Source: JAPWJZ01 sp041287865
GTDB lineage: Bacteria > Pseudomonadota > Alphaproteobacteria > Micavibrionales > UBA2020
Direction of reading: 5' to 3'
Length of the DNA: 64,000 nucleotides
NCBI GenBank assembly: GCA_041287865.1
Contig: JBGGMV010000016.1
Coordinates: forward strand, 1 to 64,000
The notes beneath the pieces are model-generated. The model worked only from the letters and a program-made list of their open reading frames with translations, was not told the DNA's origin and ran no database searches. Shown here one piece after another: positions 54,559 through 62,683 of the stretch (the first letter of the stretch is position 1; the number at the start of each line of letters is the position of its first letter). Both the position numbers and the translations under genes were made by a program.

Positions 54559-56523
54559 TTGACCAGACGACGCTCTAAAAAGTCCGATACTTCGGGCAGA
54601 AAAAGAAACGGAAGCCGCCACACAGGCGGCTTCCGGTCTTTTATGCGCTTTTGCTTTGTGCTGGGGCTCTTCGGCTTTGCGGGCTTCATGCTGATGCTCG
54701 CCTGGCTCGCCTATGGCCTGCCGGACGCCTCGCAGGTCAAGCCGCTCGAGCAGCATCCCAGCATCACCGTGTTGGCCGACGACGGCACGCTGATTGCCCG
54801 TTACGGCGGGTTGAAAGGCGACACCGTGAATGTCAAGGAACTGCCGCCCTATGTTTCGGCGGCCATCCTCGCGATCGAGGACAGGCGCTTCTACGACCAT
54901 TTCGGCATCGACCCCATCGGCCTTGGCCGCGCCATGCTGGCGAATATCGAGGCGCGGCGCTGGGTGCAGGGCGGATCGACCATCACGCAGCAGCTGGCCA
55001 AGAACCTGTTTCTGACCCCCGATAAAACCCTCCGCCGCAAGGGGCAGGAAGCGCTGATGGCGCTCTGGATCGAGCGCAAGTTTACCAAGGACGAAATCCT
55101 ATCGGCCTACCTGAACCGCGTGTATTTCGGCTCCGGCGCTTACGGCATCGACGCCGCCGCACGCACCTATTTCGGCAAGCCCGTGTATGACATCACCCTG
55201 TGGGAAAGCGCCGTATTGGCCGGCCTGCTGAAAGCGCCGTCACGCTATTCGCCCTCCAGCAACCCCGGGCTCGCGCGTGAAAGGGCCAAGGTCGTTATCT
55301 CGGCGATGGAACGCGCCGGTTACATCGACAAGGGCATGAAGGTGCAGGAGCTGAAAGAGGCCAAGATGCGCCTTGCCGGATCCTCCACCGGCGACCTCAA
55401 CCGCTATTTCGCCGACTGGGTGATCGACCAGATCGACAGCTATGTCACCACGGCAGCGGGCGACCTTGTTATCCGCACAACGTTCAATCCGCAGCTGCAA
55501 CTGCTGGCCGAAGCGCGGCAGAAGGCGCTTTTCGCCACGCTGAAACCTGACCAGAAAATTTCGCAGGCTGCTGTCGTGACGCTGGGCCTTGATGGTGCTG
55601 TGCTGGCCATGATCGGCGGCACGGATTACACCGAAAGCCAGTTCAACCGCGCGACACAAGCCGTGCGCCAGCCGGGGTCCAGCTTCAAGCCCTTCGTCTT
55701 CCTTGCGGCGATGGAAGCAGGCTGGCGTCCGAACGACACGATCGAGGACGCGCCCGTTAAGATCGGCAAATACCAGCCTAAAAACTACAACAATAAATAT
55801 TACGGTTTGGTCACGCTGACCGATGCGCTGGCCCTGTCGCTGAATACGGCCACGATCCGCCTGTTGCAAAACGTCGGACTTGCCGCACTGCTCGACACCG
55901 CGCAGCGTCTCGGCTTTACGCGCAAGTTCAAAGCCGAGCTGGCAACGGGCCTTGGCGCAGGCGAAGCAACGCTGCTGGAAATGACGTCAGCCTATGCCGT
56001 GATTGCCAACGGCGGCCGCGCCGCATGGCCCTGGGCGGTGCTGTCGATCGAGGACGATAAGGGCAACAAGATTTACACGCGCGAATCCATGGGCCAGCTG
56101 CGCATGTTCACGCAGCGCGATATATCGTCGCTGGACAGCATGCTGGTGCAGGTGCTGGCGCGTGGCACGGGGCAGGCGGCGCAACTGTCGCGCGGCCACA
56201 CGGCGGGCAAGACGGGCACCTCGCAGGATTACCGCGATGCATGGTTTATCGGCTATACCAACCGCCTTGTGACGGGCATCTGGATGGGCAACGACGACAA
56301 TTCGCCCATGGAACAGGTGTCCGGCGGCAAATATCCCGCGCGTCTCTGGCATGATTACATGGAAGAAGCGCTTGCGGTCGAGGTCAAGAATTACGGCGCG
56401 GGCGCGGCGCGCAGGGACGGGGATGACGGTTTCTCCCGCATGCTTGACCGCTGGTCTTCCGGCGATTTCGGCGGAAACTTCGACGGCTTCAGTGGAAGCG
56501 ACGTGCCGGTTTATAATCCGTAG
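54559..56523 (+). CDS. Class A penicillin-binding protein (PBP1A-type)
   Basis: This bifunctional enzyme polymerises glycan strands and crosslinks peptides. Read from TTG 54559 it has 654 residues: a basic cytoplasmic tail, a membrane anchor at about 29-51, a glycosyltransferase domain (AIEDRRFYDHFGID; GGSTITQQLAKNLF) and a transpeptidase domain (SSFK in QPGSSFKPF, SLNTATIR, KTGTSQDYRDAW). The start is doubtful: an intrinsic terminator lies within the first 28 codons and an ATG at 54643 begins MRFCFVLGLFGF directly at the anchor. The basic tail is typical of PBP1A, so I keep the longer frame with low certainty on the start. Confidence 0.88.
   Translation: MTRRRSKKSDTSGRKRNGSRHTGGFRSFMRFCFVLGLFGFAGFMLMLAWLAYGLPDASQVKPLEQHPSITVLADDGTLIARYGGLKGDTVNVKELPPYVSAAILAIEDRRFYDHFGIDPIGLGRAMLANIEARRWVQGGSTITQQLAKNLFLTPDKTLRRKGQEALMALWIERKFTKDEILSAYLNRVYFGSGAYGIDAAARTYFGKPVYDITLWESAVLAGLLKAPSRYSPSSNPGLARERAKVVISAMERAGYIDKGMKVQELKEAKMRLAGSSTGDLNRYFADWVIDQIDSYVTTAAGDLVIRTTFNPQLQLLAEARQKALFATLKPDQKISQAAVVTLGLDGAVLAMIGGTDYTESQFNRATQAVRQPGSSFKPFVFLAAMEAGWRPNDTIEDAPVKIGKYQPKNYNNKYYGLVTLTDALALSLNTATIRLLQNVGLAALLDTAQRLGFTRKFKAELATGLGAGEATLLEMTSAYAVIANGGRAAWPWAVLSIEDDKGNKIYTRESMGQLRMFTQRDISSLDSMLVQVLARGTGQAAQLSRGHTAGKTGTSQDYRDAWFIGYTNRLVTGIWMGNDDNSPMEQVSGGKYPARLWHDYMEEALAVEVKNYGAGAARRDGDDGFSRMLDRWSSGDFGGNFDGFSGSDVPVYNP
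54609..54642 (+). terminator. Rho-independent terminator after the thiolase, inside the PBP frame
   Basis: An 11-bp perfect stem, CGGAAGCCGCC (54609-54619) and GGCGGCTTCCG (54625-54635) with loop ACACA, is followed by GTCTTTT. It directly precedes an in-frame ATG at 54643 of the penicillin-binding protein and lies within the longer version of that gene. Confidence 0.7.
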
Positions 56524-56893
56524 AGCTATAGCTCATAGACGAGCGGTTCCAGAAATCCAGCAATTCCCGCTGGCGCAGGGTGATCGCGCCGATATCCCAT
56601 TTCGGGCGCAGGCAGCGCGATTCAATTTGCACGACGAAGGCTTTGGGGAAAGATGCGCGGCTGGCGCAAAGCCCGCTTTCGACCAGTGTGCGGGCGACGG
56701 CTTCGGGCGTGCTGCGCGTGCGCAGCGCCGTCGCGGAAATGGCGGCCAGAATCCGCGCCTCGGGATTGATATCCCGCTGCCGCTGGAATTCGTGCATGAA
56801 CTGCGACCAGAAATGCTGCGTCAGCGTATCGGCCTGCACTTCGAGGATCGGCAGCGAAAATGCCGGCGGCTGGCTTGCTTGCGATTGCCTCAT
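56489..56893 (-). CDS. Hypothetical protein (134 aa)
   Basis: The ATG at 56893 has GGAGGA 9 bases upstream, which favours it over a frame reaching 56938. The protein is soluble, with QFMHEFQRQRDINPEARILA and a conserved-looking CLRPKWDIGAITLRQREL; I do not recognise it. It overlaps the 3' end of the convergent penicillin-binding protein gene by 35 bases. It is followed by no clear terminator. Confidence 0.65.
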   Translation of the reverse strand: MRQSQASQPPAFSLPILEVQADTLTQHFWSQFMHEFQRQRDINPEARILAAISATALRTRSTPEAVARTLVESGLCASRASFPKAFVVQIESRCLRPKWDIGAITLRQRELLDFWNRSSMSYSSTDYKPARRFH

Positions 56894-56973
56894 CACTTTA
56901 TCCTCCGGAAATTTGAATAACGGTTCAGCATGGCCCACAAGAGCCTAACAAACAGTTAACGTCTCAGGCCTGT

Positions 56974-57408
56974 CTAGGGTTCTGAAGGAATACTATTGCG
57001 GGCGAGCTCATCGACGCGCTCATTTTCCACATGTCCGGCATGGCCCTTGACCCAGACCCATTTCAGCTTGTGAAGCGGCAGCAGCGCGTCAAGTTCCATC
57101 CAGAGGTCTATGTTTTTCACGTCTTTTTTATCCGATGTCTTCCAGCCGCGCTTTTTCCAGCCCTCCAGATATTCCGTCACGCCCTTCAGCACATACTGGC
57201 TGTCGGTATGGATCGTCACCTGACAGGGCGGTGTGATGGCCTTTAACCCCTCGATGATGGCCTTCATTTCCATGCGGTTATTGGTTGTAGCCGCTTCGCC
57301 GCCGGATAATTCTTTTTCATGCTTGCCGTAGCGGAGCAGTGCGCCCCAGCCGCCCGGTCCCGGGTTGCCGCTGCAGGCACCGTCGGTGAAGATATCGACC
57401 TTCTTCAT
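56974..57408 (-). CDS. rnhA: Ribonuclease HI
   Basis: RnhA cuts the RNA strand of RNA-DNA hybrids. The 144-residue protein has all the active-site acids: Asp in FTDGACSGNPGPGGWG, Glu in NRMEMKAIIEGL, Asp in IHTDSQYVLKGV and Asp in NERVDELAR, plus the handle region KKRGWKT. Its start overlaps the thrB stop by 4 bases, a pairing (thrB-rnhA) often seen in Alphaproteobacteria. Confidence 0.96.
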   Translation of the reverse strand: MKKVDIFTDGACSGNPGPGGWGALLRYGKHEKELSGGEAATTNNRMEMKAIIEGLKAITPPCQVTIHTDSQYVLKGVTEYLEGWKKRGWKTSDKKDVKNIDLWMELDALLPLHKLKWVWVKGHAGHVENERVDELARNSIPSEP

Positions 57409-58370
57409 GGCGCGAAACCGTAGTCGTCGAGTGTTTTGACTTTCTGGTGGAAGCGTAAAATCTTCACATGCTCCATCGGATCTTTCGCGCGCACCAGCGC
57501 GCCCTCGACAGGGTGTAGCCAGTCGTAAAGCCTAGTCGCAATAATGCGCATAGCGGCGGCGCGGCCAAAGAAGGGCAGGTTTTTCAATTCGTTTTTACCG
57601 AGCGGCCTTGCGGCGTGATAACTGGACAGGAAGGCATGCGATTTGTCGATATCTAGGTCACCCTTCCAGTCGAAACACCAGGGGTTGACCGACAGCATCA
57701 AGTCATAGGCCAGCGTTTCAGTGCACGAAAAATAGAAATCGATCACGCCGGTCAGTTTATCCTGCGTGAAGAAAACATTATCGGGAAAGAAATCCGCATG
57801 CACCGCGCCCTTCGGCAGGTACTTGGGCCAGTTCTTTTGCAGGTAAGTCAGTTCCTCCATCAGGAAACCGTAAAGACCTTTTTCAATCGTATCGGCCTTG
57901 GCAGCGCAGGCCTGTATCAATCCCTGCCATGCGGACAGGGCAACGGAATTTTTCCGCTTCATCTGGAAGTCGCGGCCTGCGCGATGCATCGCCGCCAGCG
58001 TTTCGCCCGCCGCCTGACAATGATAAACATGAATGTCGCGCGGCCATGCGCCGTTCAGGAATTCGCTGACCAGCGCCGGTTTTCCCTCCAGCGTGAAGAT
58101 GTTTTTTCCATCGGAATCATGCAGCACGGCAGGGCAGGGGATGCCGCGTTTTTTCAGGTGCTCCATATAGCCGATATAAAAGGGCAGTTCCTCGGGGTTC
58201 GCGCGCCGCTCGATAATGGTGAGGATGTAGCGGCCCTTGGAGGTTTTCAGCAGGTAATTTGTATTCTCGACGCCCTCGGTAATGCCTTCCGCGGCGACAA
58301 GTTTGCCGATGCCCAGCCTTGGCAGCAGGGCTTCGATCTTCTCGTCGGAAATTTGGGTGTAAACAGCCAT
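57405..58370 (-). CDS. thrB: Homoserine kinase, ThrB type II
   Basis: The ATG at 58370 gives 321 residues, starting MAVYTQISDEKIEALL. The protein is of the APH-fold homoserine kinase type, unlike the GHMP-type ThrB of E. coli. The catalytic loop is VHADFFPDNVFF and the metal-binding segment VIDFYFSC, with GVENTNYLL in the N-lobe. It phosphorylates homoserine for threonine synthesis. Its stop overlaps the rnhA start by 4 bases. Confidence 0.93.
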   Translation of the reverse strand: MAVYTQISDEKIEALLPRLGIGKLVAAEGITEGVENTNYLLKTSKGRYILTIIERRANPEELPFYIGYMEHLKKRGIPCPAVLHDSDGKNIFTLEGKPALVSEFLNGAWPRDIHVYHCQAAGETLAAMHRAGRDFQMKRKNSVALSAWQGLIQACAAKADTIEKGLYGFLMEELTYLQKNWPKYLPKGAVHADFFPDNVFFTQDKLTGVIDFYFSCTETLAYDLMLSVNPWCFDWKGDLDIDKSHAFLSSYHAARPLGKNELKNLPFFGRAAAMRIIATRLYDWLHPVEGALVRAKDPMEHVKILRFHQKVKTLDDYGFAP

Positions 58371-58413
58371 AACCGGTAAAAGGATAGCGGAAAGGGCAGG
58401 GCACTGCCAGCGA

Positions 58414-58938
58414 CTAGAAGCCGGGGCCCTTCGGCGAGGGCGGCTTGCGCGGCAGGGCGGCGGGCACTGCCTTGGTAAAGGGGAAGTGGCGCGGCGTGCC
58501 TTCGAGCAGGCCGGTCTTGCCGTTCTCGTCCACCTTGGAGCGCTGCAAATCCTGCAGGCTGCGCTCGACCACGGCGAATTCACCGTCGCTGCCGGTGAAT
58601 TCGATTTCGATCTGTTTGTCGTAAGGGTTGGTGGATTGAATTTGCACGGCCGGTATATCGCCCATGCCGCCGATGCGGATCGAATAACTGTCGTTCAGCT
58701 GCGTCAGCTCGTTCATCAGCTCGGCCAGCGCCAATTTGCGCGTATAGGGGTCGGGGTCGAAGACCTGATCGCCGGCGCGTAAGACGGCGGTTTTCACGCG
58801 CTCGCTCCACGCGGGGAAGTCGGCGATTTGCGCGGGCTGCAGGCTGTCGTCCGGCAGGCTGAATCCAATCATGTAGCCGAGACCGTTTTCAATGGTCTCG
58901 CTCTTCACTTCGACGGTCAGGCAATATGACTTCGCCAT
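58414..58938 (-). CDS. Hypothetical protein (174 aa)
   Basis: The soluble protein starts MAKSYCLTVEVKSETIE and has no signal peptide or membrane segment. The body alternates beta strands and helices; the last 30 residues are Pro/Lys rich (ALPRKPPSPKGPGF). It is upstream of thrB by 43 bases in the same direction and may share its transcript. I cannot name a family. Confidence 0.65.
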   Translation of the reverse strand: MAKSYCLTVEVKSETIENGLGYMIGFSLPDDSLQPAQIADFPAWSERVKTAVLRAGDQVFDPDPYTRKLALAELMNELTQLNDSYSIRIGGMGDIPAVQIQSTNPYDKQIEIEFTGSDGEFAVVERSLQDLQRSKVDENGKTGLLEGTPRHFPFTKAVPAALPRKPPSPKGPGF

Positions 58939-59044
58939 CGGTTGCGACTCATTCCAGCAATTAAATGTAAGTTACGGCGCTACTATATGGGCTGAAGTTT
59001 CAAAATCAAGCCTGAAAACTGTAAGAAAATGACTTTTTATTTCA

Positions 59045-59989
59045 TCAGGCGGTCAGGATTCGTGGAACTTTAAACGTTAATCCTTCTTCGGCAACGACGG
59101 TCGTCTCTACCTTGACCTCGAAGTCTTCTCTGGCGCGGTCGATGACCTGCTGCACCAGCAATTCGGGGGCTGAGGCACCGGCTGTCAGGCCCAGCACGGA
59201 AATGCCCTTGAGCGCGTCCCAGGGGATATCGGCCGCCTTGTCGGCCAGATAGGCCTGTTTAGCGCCATAGGCTTTGGCGACCTCCACCAGCCGGTTCGAG
59301 TTCGAGGAGTTTTTGGAGCCAATCACGACAACGGCATCGGCACGTGGCGCGATATCCTTCACCGCAAGCTGGCGGTTTGTGGTGGCATAGCAGATATCTT
59401 CTTTTTTAGGCGCAGCCACGGCAGGATAGCGCTGGCGCAGCGCCTCCACGATTTCTTTCGTATCGTCGATCGACAGCGTTGTTTGCGTCACATAGGCGAT
59501 TTTGTCATCTACCGCAAAGGCCAGTTTTTCAATGTCCGCCAGCGTTTCCACCAGTATTACTGCGCCTTGCGGCAGCTGGCCCATCGTGCCGACGACTTCG
59601 GGATGCCCCGCATGGCCGATCAGGATGATCTTGTGGCCATTGCGGTGGTGCAGTTCGGCTTCACGGTGAACCTTGCTGACCAGCGGGCAGGTGGCGTCGA
59701 TGTAAATCATGTTCCGGCGCTTGGCTTCCTCCGGCACATGTTTCGGCACGCCATGGGCGGAGAAAATAACGGGCGCGCCCTCGGGCACTTCGTGCAGTTC
59801 CTTGACGAAGATAGCGCCCTTGGCGCGCAGGTCTTCGAGGACGTGTTTATTATGGACAATCTCGTGGCGCACATAGACGGGTGCTCCGAATTTGGCGAGC
59901 GACTTTTCGACGATCTCGATCGCGCGGTCGACGCCGGCGCAGAAGCCCCGCGGGCTGGCCAGCAATATGGTGAGGGGCGGCTTTTCCAT
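59045..59989 (-). CDS. ispH: 4-hydroxy-3-methylbut-2-enyl diphosphate reductase
   Basis: IspH is the last enzyme of the non-mevalonate isoprenoid pathway, with a [4Fe-4S] cluster. The ATG at 59989 gives MEKPPLTILLASPRGFCAGV and 314 residues, the usual size; a TTG at 60052 would add 21 atypical residues. The three cluster cysteines are in RGFCAGVDRA, DATCPLVSKVH and EDICYATTNRQ. It complements dxs and ispA at the right edge, so three isoprenoid genes fall within 5 kb. Confidence 0.95.
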   Translation of the reverse strand: MEKPPLTILLASPRGFCAGVDRAIEIVEKSLAKFGAPVYVRHEIVHNKHVLEDLRAKGAIFVKELHEVPEGAPVIFSAHGVPKHVPEEAKRRNMIYIDATCPLVSKVHREAELHHRNGHKIILIGHAGHPEVVGTMGQLPQGAVILVETLADIEKLAFAVDDKIAYVTQTTLSIDDTKEIVEALRQRYPAVAAPKKEDICYATTNRQLAVKDIAPRADAVVVIGSKNSSNSNRLVEVAKAYGAKQAYLADKAADIPWDALKGISVLGLTAGASAPELLVQQVIDRAREDFEVKVETTVVAEEGLTFKVPRILTA

Positions 59990-60069
59990 GAAGGTGACTA
60001 TAGGTTCGCGCGGGGCTTGAGTCGAGGGGCGGGCAGGGGTATCTTTGTGCAAATCTTCAGGAAAAAATC

Positions 60070-60624
60070 ATGAGAAACCTTCTTATCTGCCTTACCGTCG
60101 TTTTGCTGGCCGGCTGCTCCTCCGCCGCCTCCATGGTAGGGCTTGGCAAGAAGGAAGAGGGGCCCGCCTATAGCTGCCCTGCCGCTGGCGTGGTCTACGG
60201 GGCCGATATCATCCCCATCTTCGCCCCTGGCTCCCCGCCCAAGCCGGAACCCGCCAATCTGGCCGCCACGGGCCTCTGGGGCCGCTACGAGGGCGGCTGT
60301 GCCTATAACAACAAGACGAATGAGGTCGCCTTTACCCTCAATATCAGCTTTACCGCGCAGAAGGGCCCCATGGGCCAGAAGCTGGAAAAGCAGAATTTAC
60401 CATATTTCGTTGCTGTTTTGTCCCCCGAGGAGAAGATGTTGCAACGGGAGGAGTTTTCGACTACGGTCGATTTCGATAATGCAAGCGCCGGAACATCCAC
60501 GGAAAAACATACCATCCGTATTCCGGTGCGCAGCAAGGCCGATGCCGGCAAGTACAAACTGGCCTTCGGCTTTATCCTCACCAACCGCCAACTGAATTAT
60601 AACAAGGTGAAAAATGGTTATTAA
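60070..60624 (+). CDS. Lipoprotein of unknown function
   Basis: The 184-residue protein has a lipoprotein signal (LLICLTVVLLAGCSS; lipobox LAGC). The mature part has two further cysteines (YSCPAAGVVYG and EGGCAYNNKT), perhaps a disulphide, and a beta-rich domain with VAFTLNISFTAQKG. Function is unknown. Its end overlaps the start of gmhA by 11 bases, so it may be cotranscribed with heptose and isoprenoid genes. Divergent from ispH. Confidence 0.78.
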   Translation: MRNLLICLTVVLLAGCSSAASMVGLGKKEEGPAYSCPAAGVVYGADIIPIFAPGSPPKPEPANLAATGLWGRYEGGCAYNNKTNEVAFTLNISFTAQKGPMGQKLEKQNLPYFVAVLSPEEKMLQREEFSTTVDFDNASAGTSTEKHTIRIPVRSKADAGKYKLAFGFILTNRQLNYNKVKNGY

Positions 60625-61243
60625 GGTCAAGCAATTCTGGCAGTCCGAATTCACCGAGCATGAAGACGTCATGGCGCTCACCCGCCAGCAGCTTCTGGGC
60701 TCCTTCGAAAAGCTCCTTGAAACCGCAACCGACTGCATCAAGTCGGGCGGCAAGATCCTCTTCTTCGGCAACGGCGGTTCCGCCGCCGATGCCCAGCACC
60801 TGGCGACCGAGCTTTCCGCGCGCTACAAGACCAACCGCGCCGCCATCGCAGCCATTTCGCTCGCCACCGATACTTCCACGCTCACCGCCATCGGCAACGA
60901 TTTCGGCTTTGAGCATGTCTTTTCGCGCCAGATCGAAGCGATCGGCCGCAAGGGCGATGTCGCGATCTGCATCTCCACCTCCGGCAACAGCCCGAACGTG
61001 CTGAAAGCCATCGAACAGTGCAAGGCGCAGGGCATCACCACCGTCGGCTTCACCGGTTTTTCGGGCGGCAAAATGGCCCCCCTCTGCGATATCCTGCTGA
61101 ACGTGCCCTCCACCACCACGGCGCGCATCCAGGAAATGCACATCACCCTCGGCCAGATGTTCTGCGGCGCGCTGGAAATGAACCTTGGCCTCGTGGCCGA
61201 GACCCAGCCCCTGACTGTCGCGCCTGTGGCCAAAACCGCCTGA
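60614..61243 (+). CDS. gmhA: Sedoheptulose 7-phosphate isomerase
   Basis: GmhA converts sedoheptulose 7-phosphate to heptose 7-phosphate, the first step to the ADP-heptose of the LPS inner core. The 209-residue SIS-domain protein has FFGNGGSAADAQHLATEL near residue 50 and ISTSGNSPNVLKAI, with TLGQMFCGALE near the C-terminus. The replication regulator DiaA is a close homologue and cannot be fully excluded, given the nearby chromosome origin region. No other heptose genes lie beside it in this window. Confidence 0.85.
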   Translation: MVIKVKQFWQSEFTEHEDVMALTRQQLLGSFEKLLETATDCIKSGGKILFFGNGGSAADAQHLATELSARYKTNRAAIAAISLATDTSTLTAIGNDFGFEHVFSRQIEAIGRKGDVAICISTSGNSPNVLKAIEQCKAQGITTVGFTGFSGGKMAPLCDILLNVPSTTTARIQEMHITLGQMFCGALEMNLGLVAETQPLTVAPVAKTA

Positions 61244-61252
61244 GTCGTTCTT

Positions 61253-61501
61253 ATGTCAAAACAAGCCGCTGATCTCGAGAAACTGAGCTTCGAGGATGCC
61301 CTGACGGAGCTGGAGAAAATCGTCCGCCAGCTCGAAACCGGCTCCTCCGACCTCAAGACCTCCATCGATGCCTACGAGCGCGGCATGGCGCTGCGCAAGC
61401 TCTGCGACGGCAAGCTGAAGGAAGCGCAAGGCCGCATCGAAAAGATCACGGTGGGCGAGGGCGGCAAAGCCACAACCGAAGCCTTCCGCCTGCAGGACTG
61501 A
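61253..61501 (+). CDS. xseB: Exodeoxyribonuclease VII small subunit
   Basis: The 82-residue helical protein carries the XseB core LSFEDALTELEKIVRQLETG and YERGMALRKLCDGKLKEAQ. It forms part of exonuclease VII with the large XseA, which is not in the window. The xseB-ispA-dxs order is widespread in Proteobacteria. It starts 9 bases after the gmhA stop. Confidence 0.95.
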   Translation: MSKQAADLEKLSFEDALTELEKIVRQLETGSSDLKTSIDAYERGMALRKLCDGKLKEAQGRIEKITVGEGGKATTEAFRLQD

Positions 61502-61587
61502 TCTCCAGCGTTCAAAAATAGTGCCTTTTTTCTGCGACTTAGGGTATAACAGTCGTCAGAAAAAACCTGTCAGAAGGCATTGAAACG

Positions 61588-62496
61588 ATGGCGCCATCAC
61601 CACGCGAGGCAACACCGAAACTCTCCCAGGCCATGGACGACTGCCGCGAGGCGGTCAACAAGACCCTTGCGAGCATGCTGCCGGCGACAGACCTTGCCGA
61701 AGCTTCCCTTTTCGATGCGATGCGCTACTCGATGCTGAGCGGCGGTAAACGTCTTCGCCCTTTCATGGTGCTCGAAGGCGCCCGCGTTTTCGGCGTCGAT
61801 GCCGCCCGCGCCCGCCGCGTTGCCTGCGCCGCCGAGATGGTGCACTGCTATTCGCTCGTCCACGACGACCTGCCCGCGATGGACAACTCTGACCTGCGCC
61901 GCGGCAAGCCGTCGCTGCACAAGGCCTATGACGAAGCGACCGCCATCCTTGCCGGCGACGCGCTGCTGACGCTGGCCTTTGAAATCCTTGCAGATCCCGA
62001 AACGCACGAAGATCCGCGCGTGCGCATCGAGCTGGTCGGCAACCTCGCCGGCGCTATCGGCATGCACGGCATGGTCGGCGGTCAGATGCTCGACCTGATC
62101 GGCGAAAAACAGGAATTTGATACCGGAACCATCACGCGCATGCAGCGCATGAAAACCGGCAAGCTGATCGCCTTTTGCTGCGAGGCCGGCGCTATTCTCG
62201 GCAAAGCCAATCCCGCCCACCGTCAATCGCTCCGCAACTACGCCCATGACTTGGGTTTAGCATTCCAGGTGACGGACGACCTGCTGGACGTTGAAGGCAA
62301 CGTGCACGAAATCGGCAAGCCCGTGGGACAGGATGGCAAGAAAGCAACCTTCGTTTCCGCCATGGGTATCGAGCAGGCAAAGGCCCGTGCCCGGATGCTG
62401 GTCGACCAGGCCATCATGCACCTGCGCGTCTTCGACGAAGGCCGCGTCGACCTTCTGAAAGACCTCGCCCGCTACGTGCTGGAACGCCGGGTTTAA
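61588..62496 (+). CDS. ispA: Farnesyl diphosphate synthase
   Basis: IspA condenses isopentenyl diphosphate with dimethylallyl and geranyl diphosphate to make farnesyl diphosphate, precursor of undecaprenyl phosphate and quinones. The 302-residue protein has the first aspartate-rich motif VHDDLPAMDNSDLRRGKPS and the second as VTDDLLDVEG. SGGKRLRPFMVLEGA and GGQMLDLIGE are further family signatures. It lies between xseB and dxs. Confidence 0.95.
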   Translation: MAPSPREATPKLSQAMDDCREAVNKTLASMLPATDLAEASLFDAMRYSMLSGGKRLRPFMVLEGARVFGVDAARARRVACAAEMVHCYSLVHDDLPAMDNSDLRRGKPSLHKAYDEATAILAGDALLTLAFEILADPETHEDPRVRIELVGNLAGAIGMHGMVGGQMLDLIGEKQEFDTGTITRMQRMKTGKLIAFCCEAGAILGKANPAHRQSLRNYAHDLGLAFQVTDDLLDVEGNVHEIGKPVGQDGKKATFVSAMGIEQAKARARMLVDQAIMHLRVFDEGRVDLLKDLARYVLERRV

Positions 62497-62683
62497 TTCT
62501 TTCAAATACCTCAGCCCCCTGCGCAAGAAAGCCATATTTTCGGCACCGGGAACGCATGATTCCCGCGCTATTTCAATGATATAATTAGGTAAGAACCGGA
62601 ACCTGATGCTCCCCGGGAAGATTGATACAGGCTCTGTCAATTTTCCTGAAAACGTGTATAAAAACAGGCAAAGGAAAACGCCC

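Noticed and set aside
53602..54900. 432-codon minus-strand frame opposite the second thiolase.
   Set aside because: The thiolase on the plus strand has all active-site motifs; the antisense frame is low complexity (Ala, Arg, Gly, His) and runs through the terminator and into the PBP gene.
62547..62565. CGGGAA/TTCCCG hairpin after ispA, considered as a terminator.
   Set aside because: The 6-bp stem is not followed by a T-run, and the ispA-dxs pair is normally cotranscribed.
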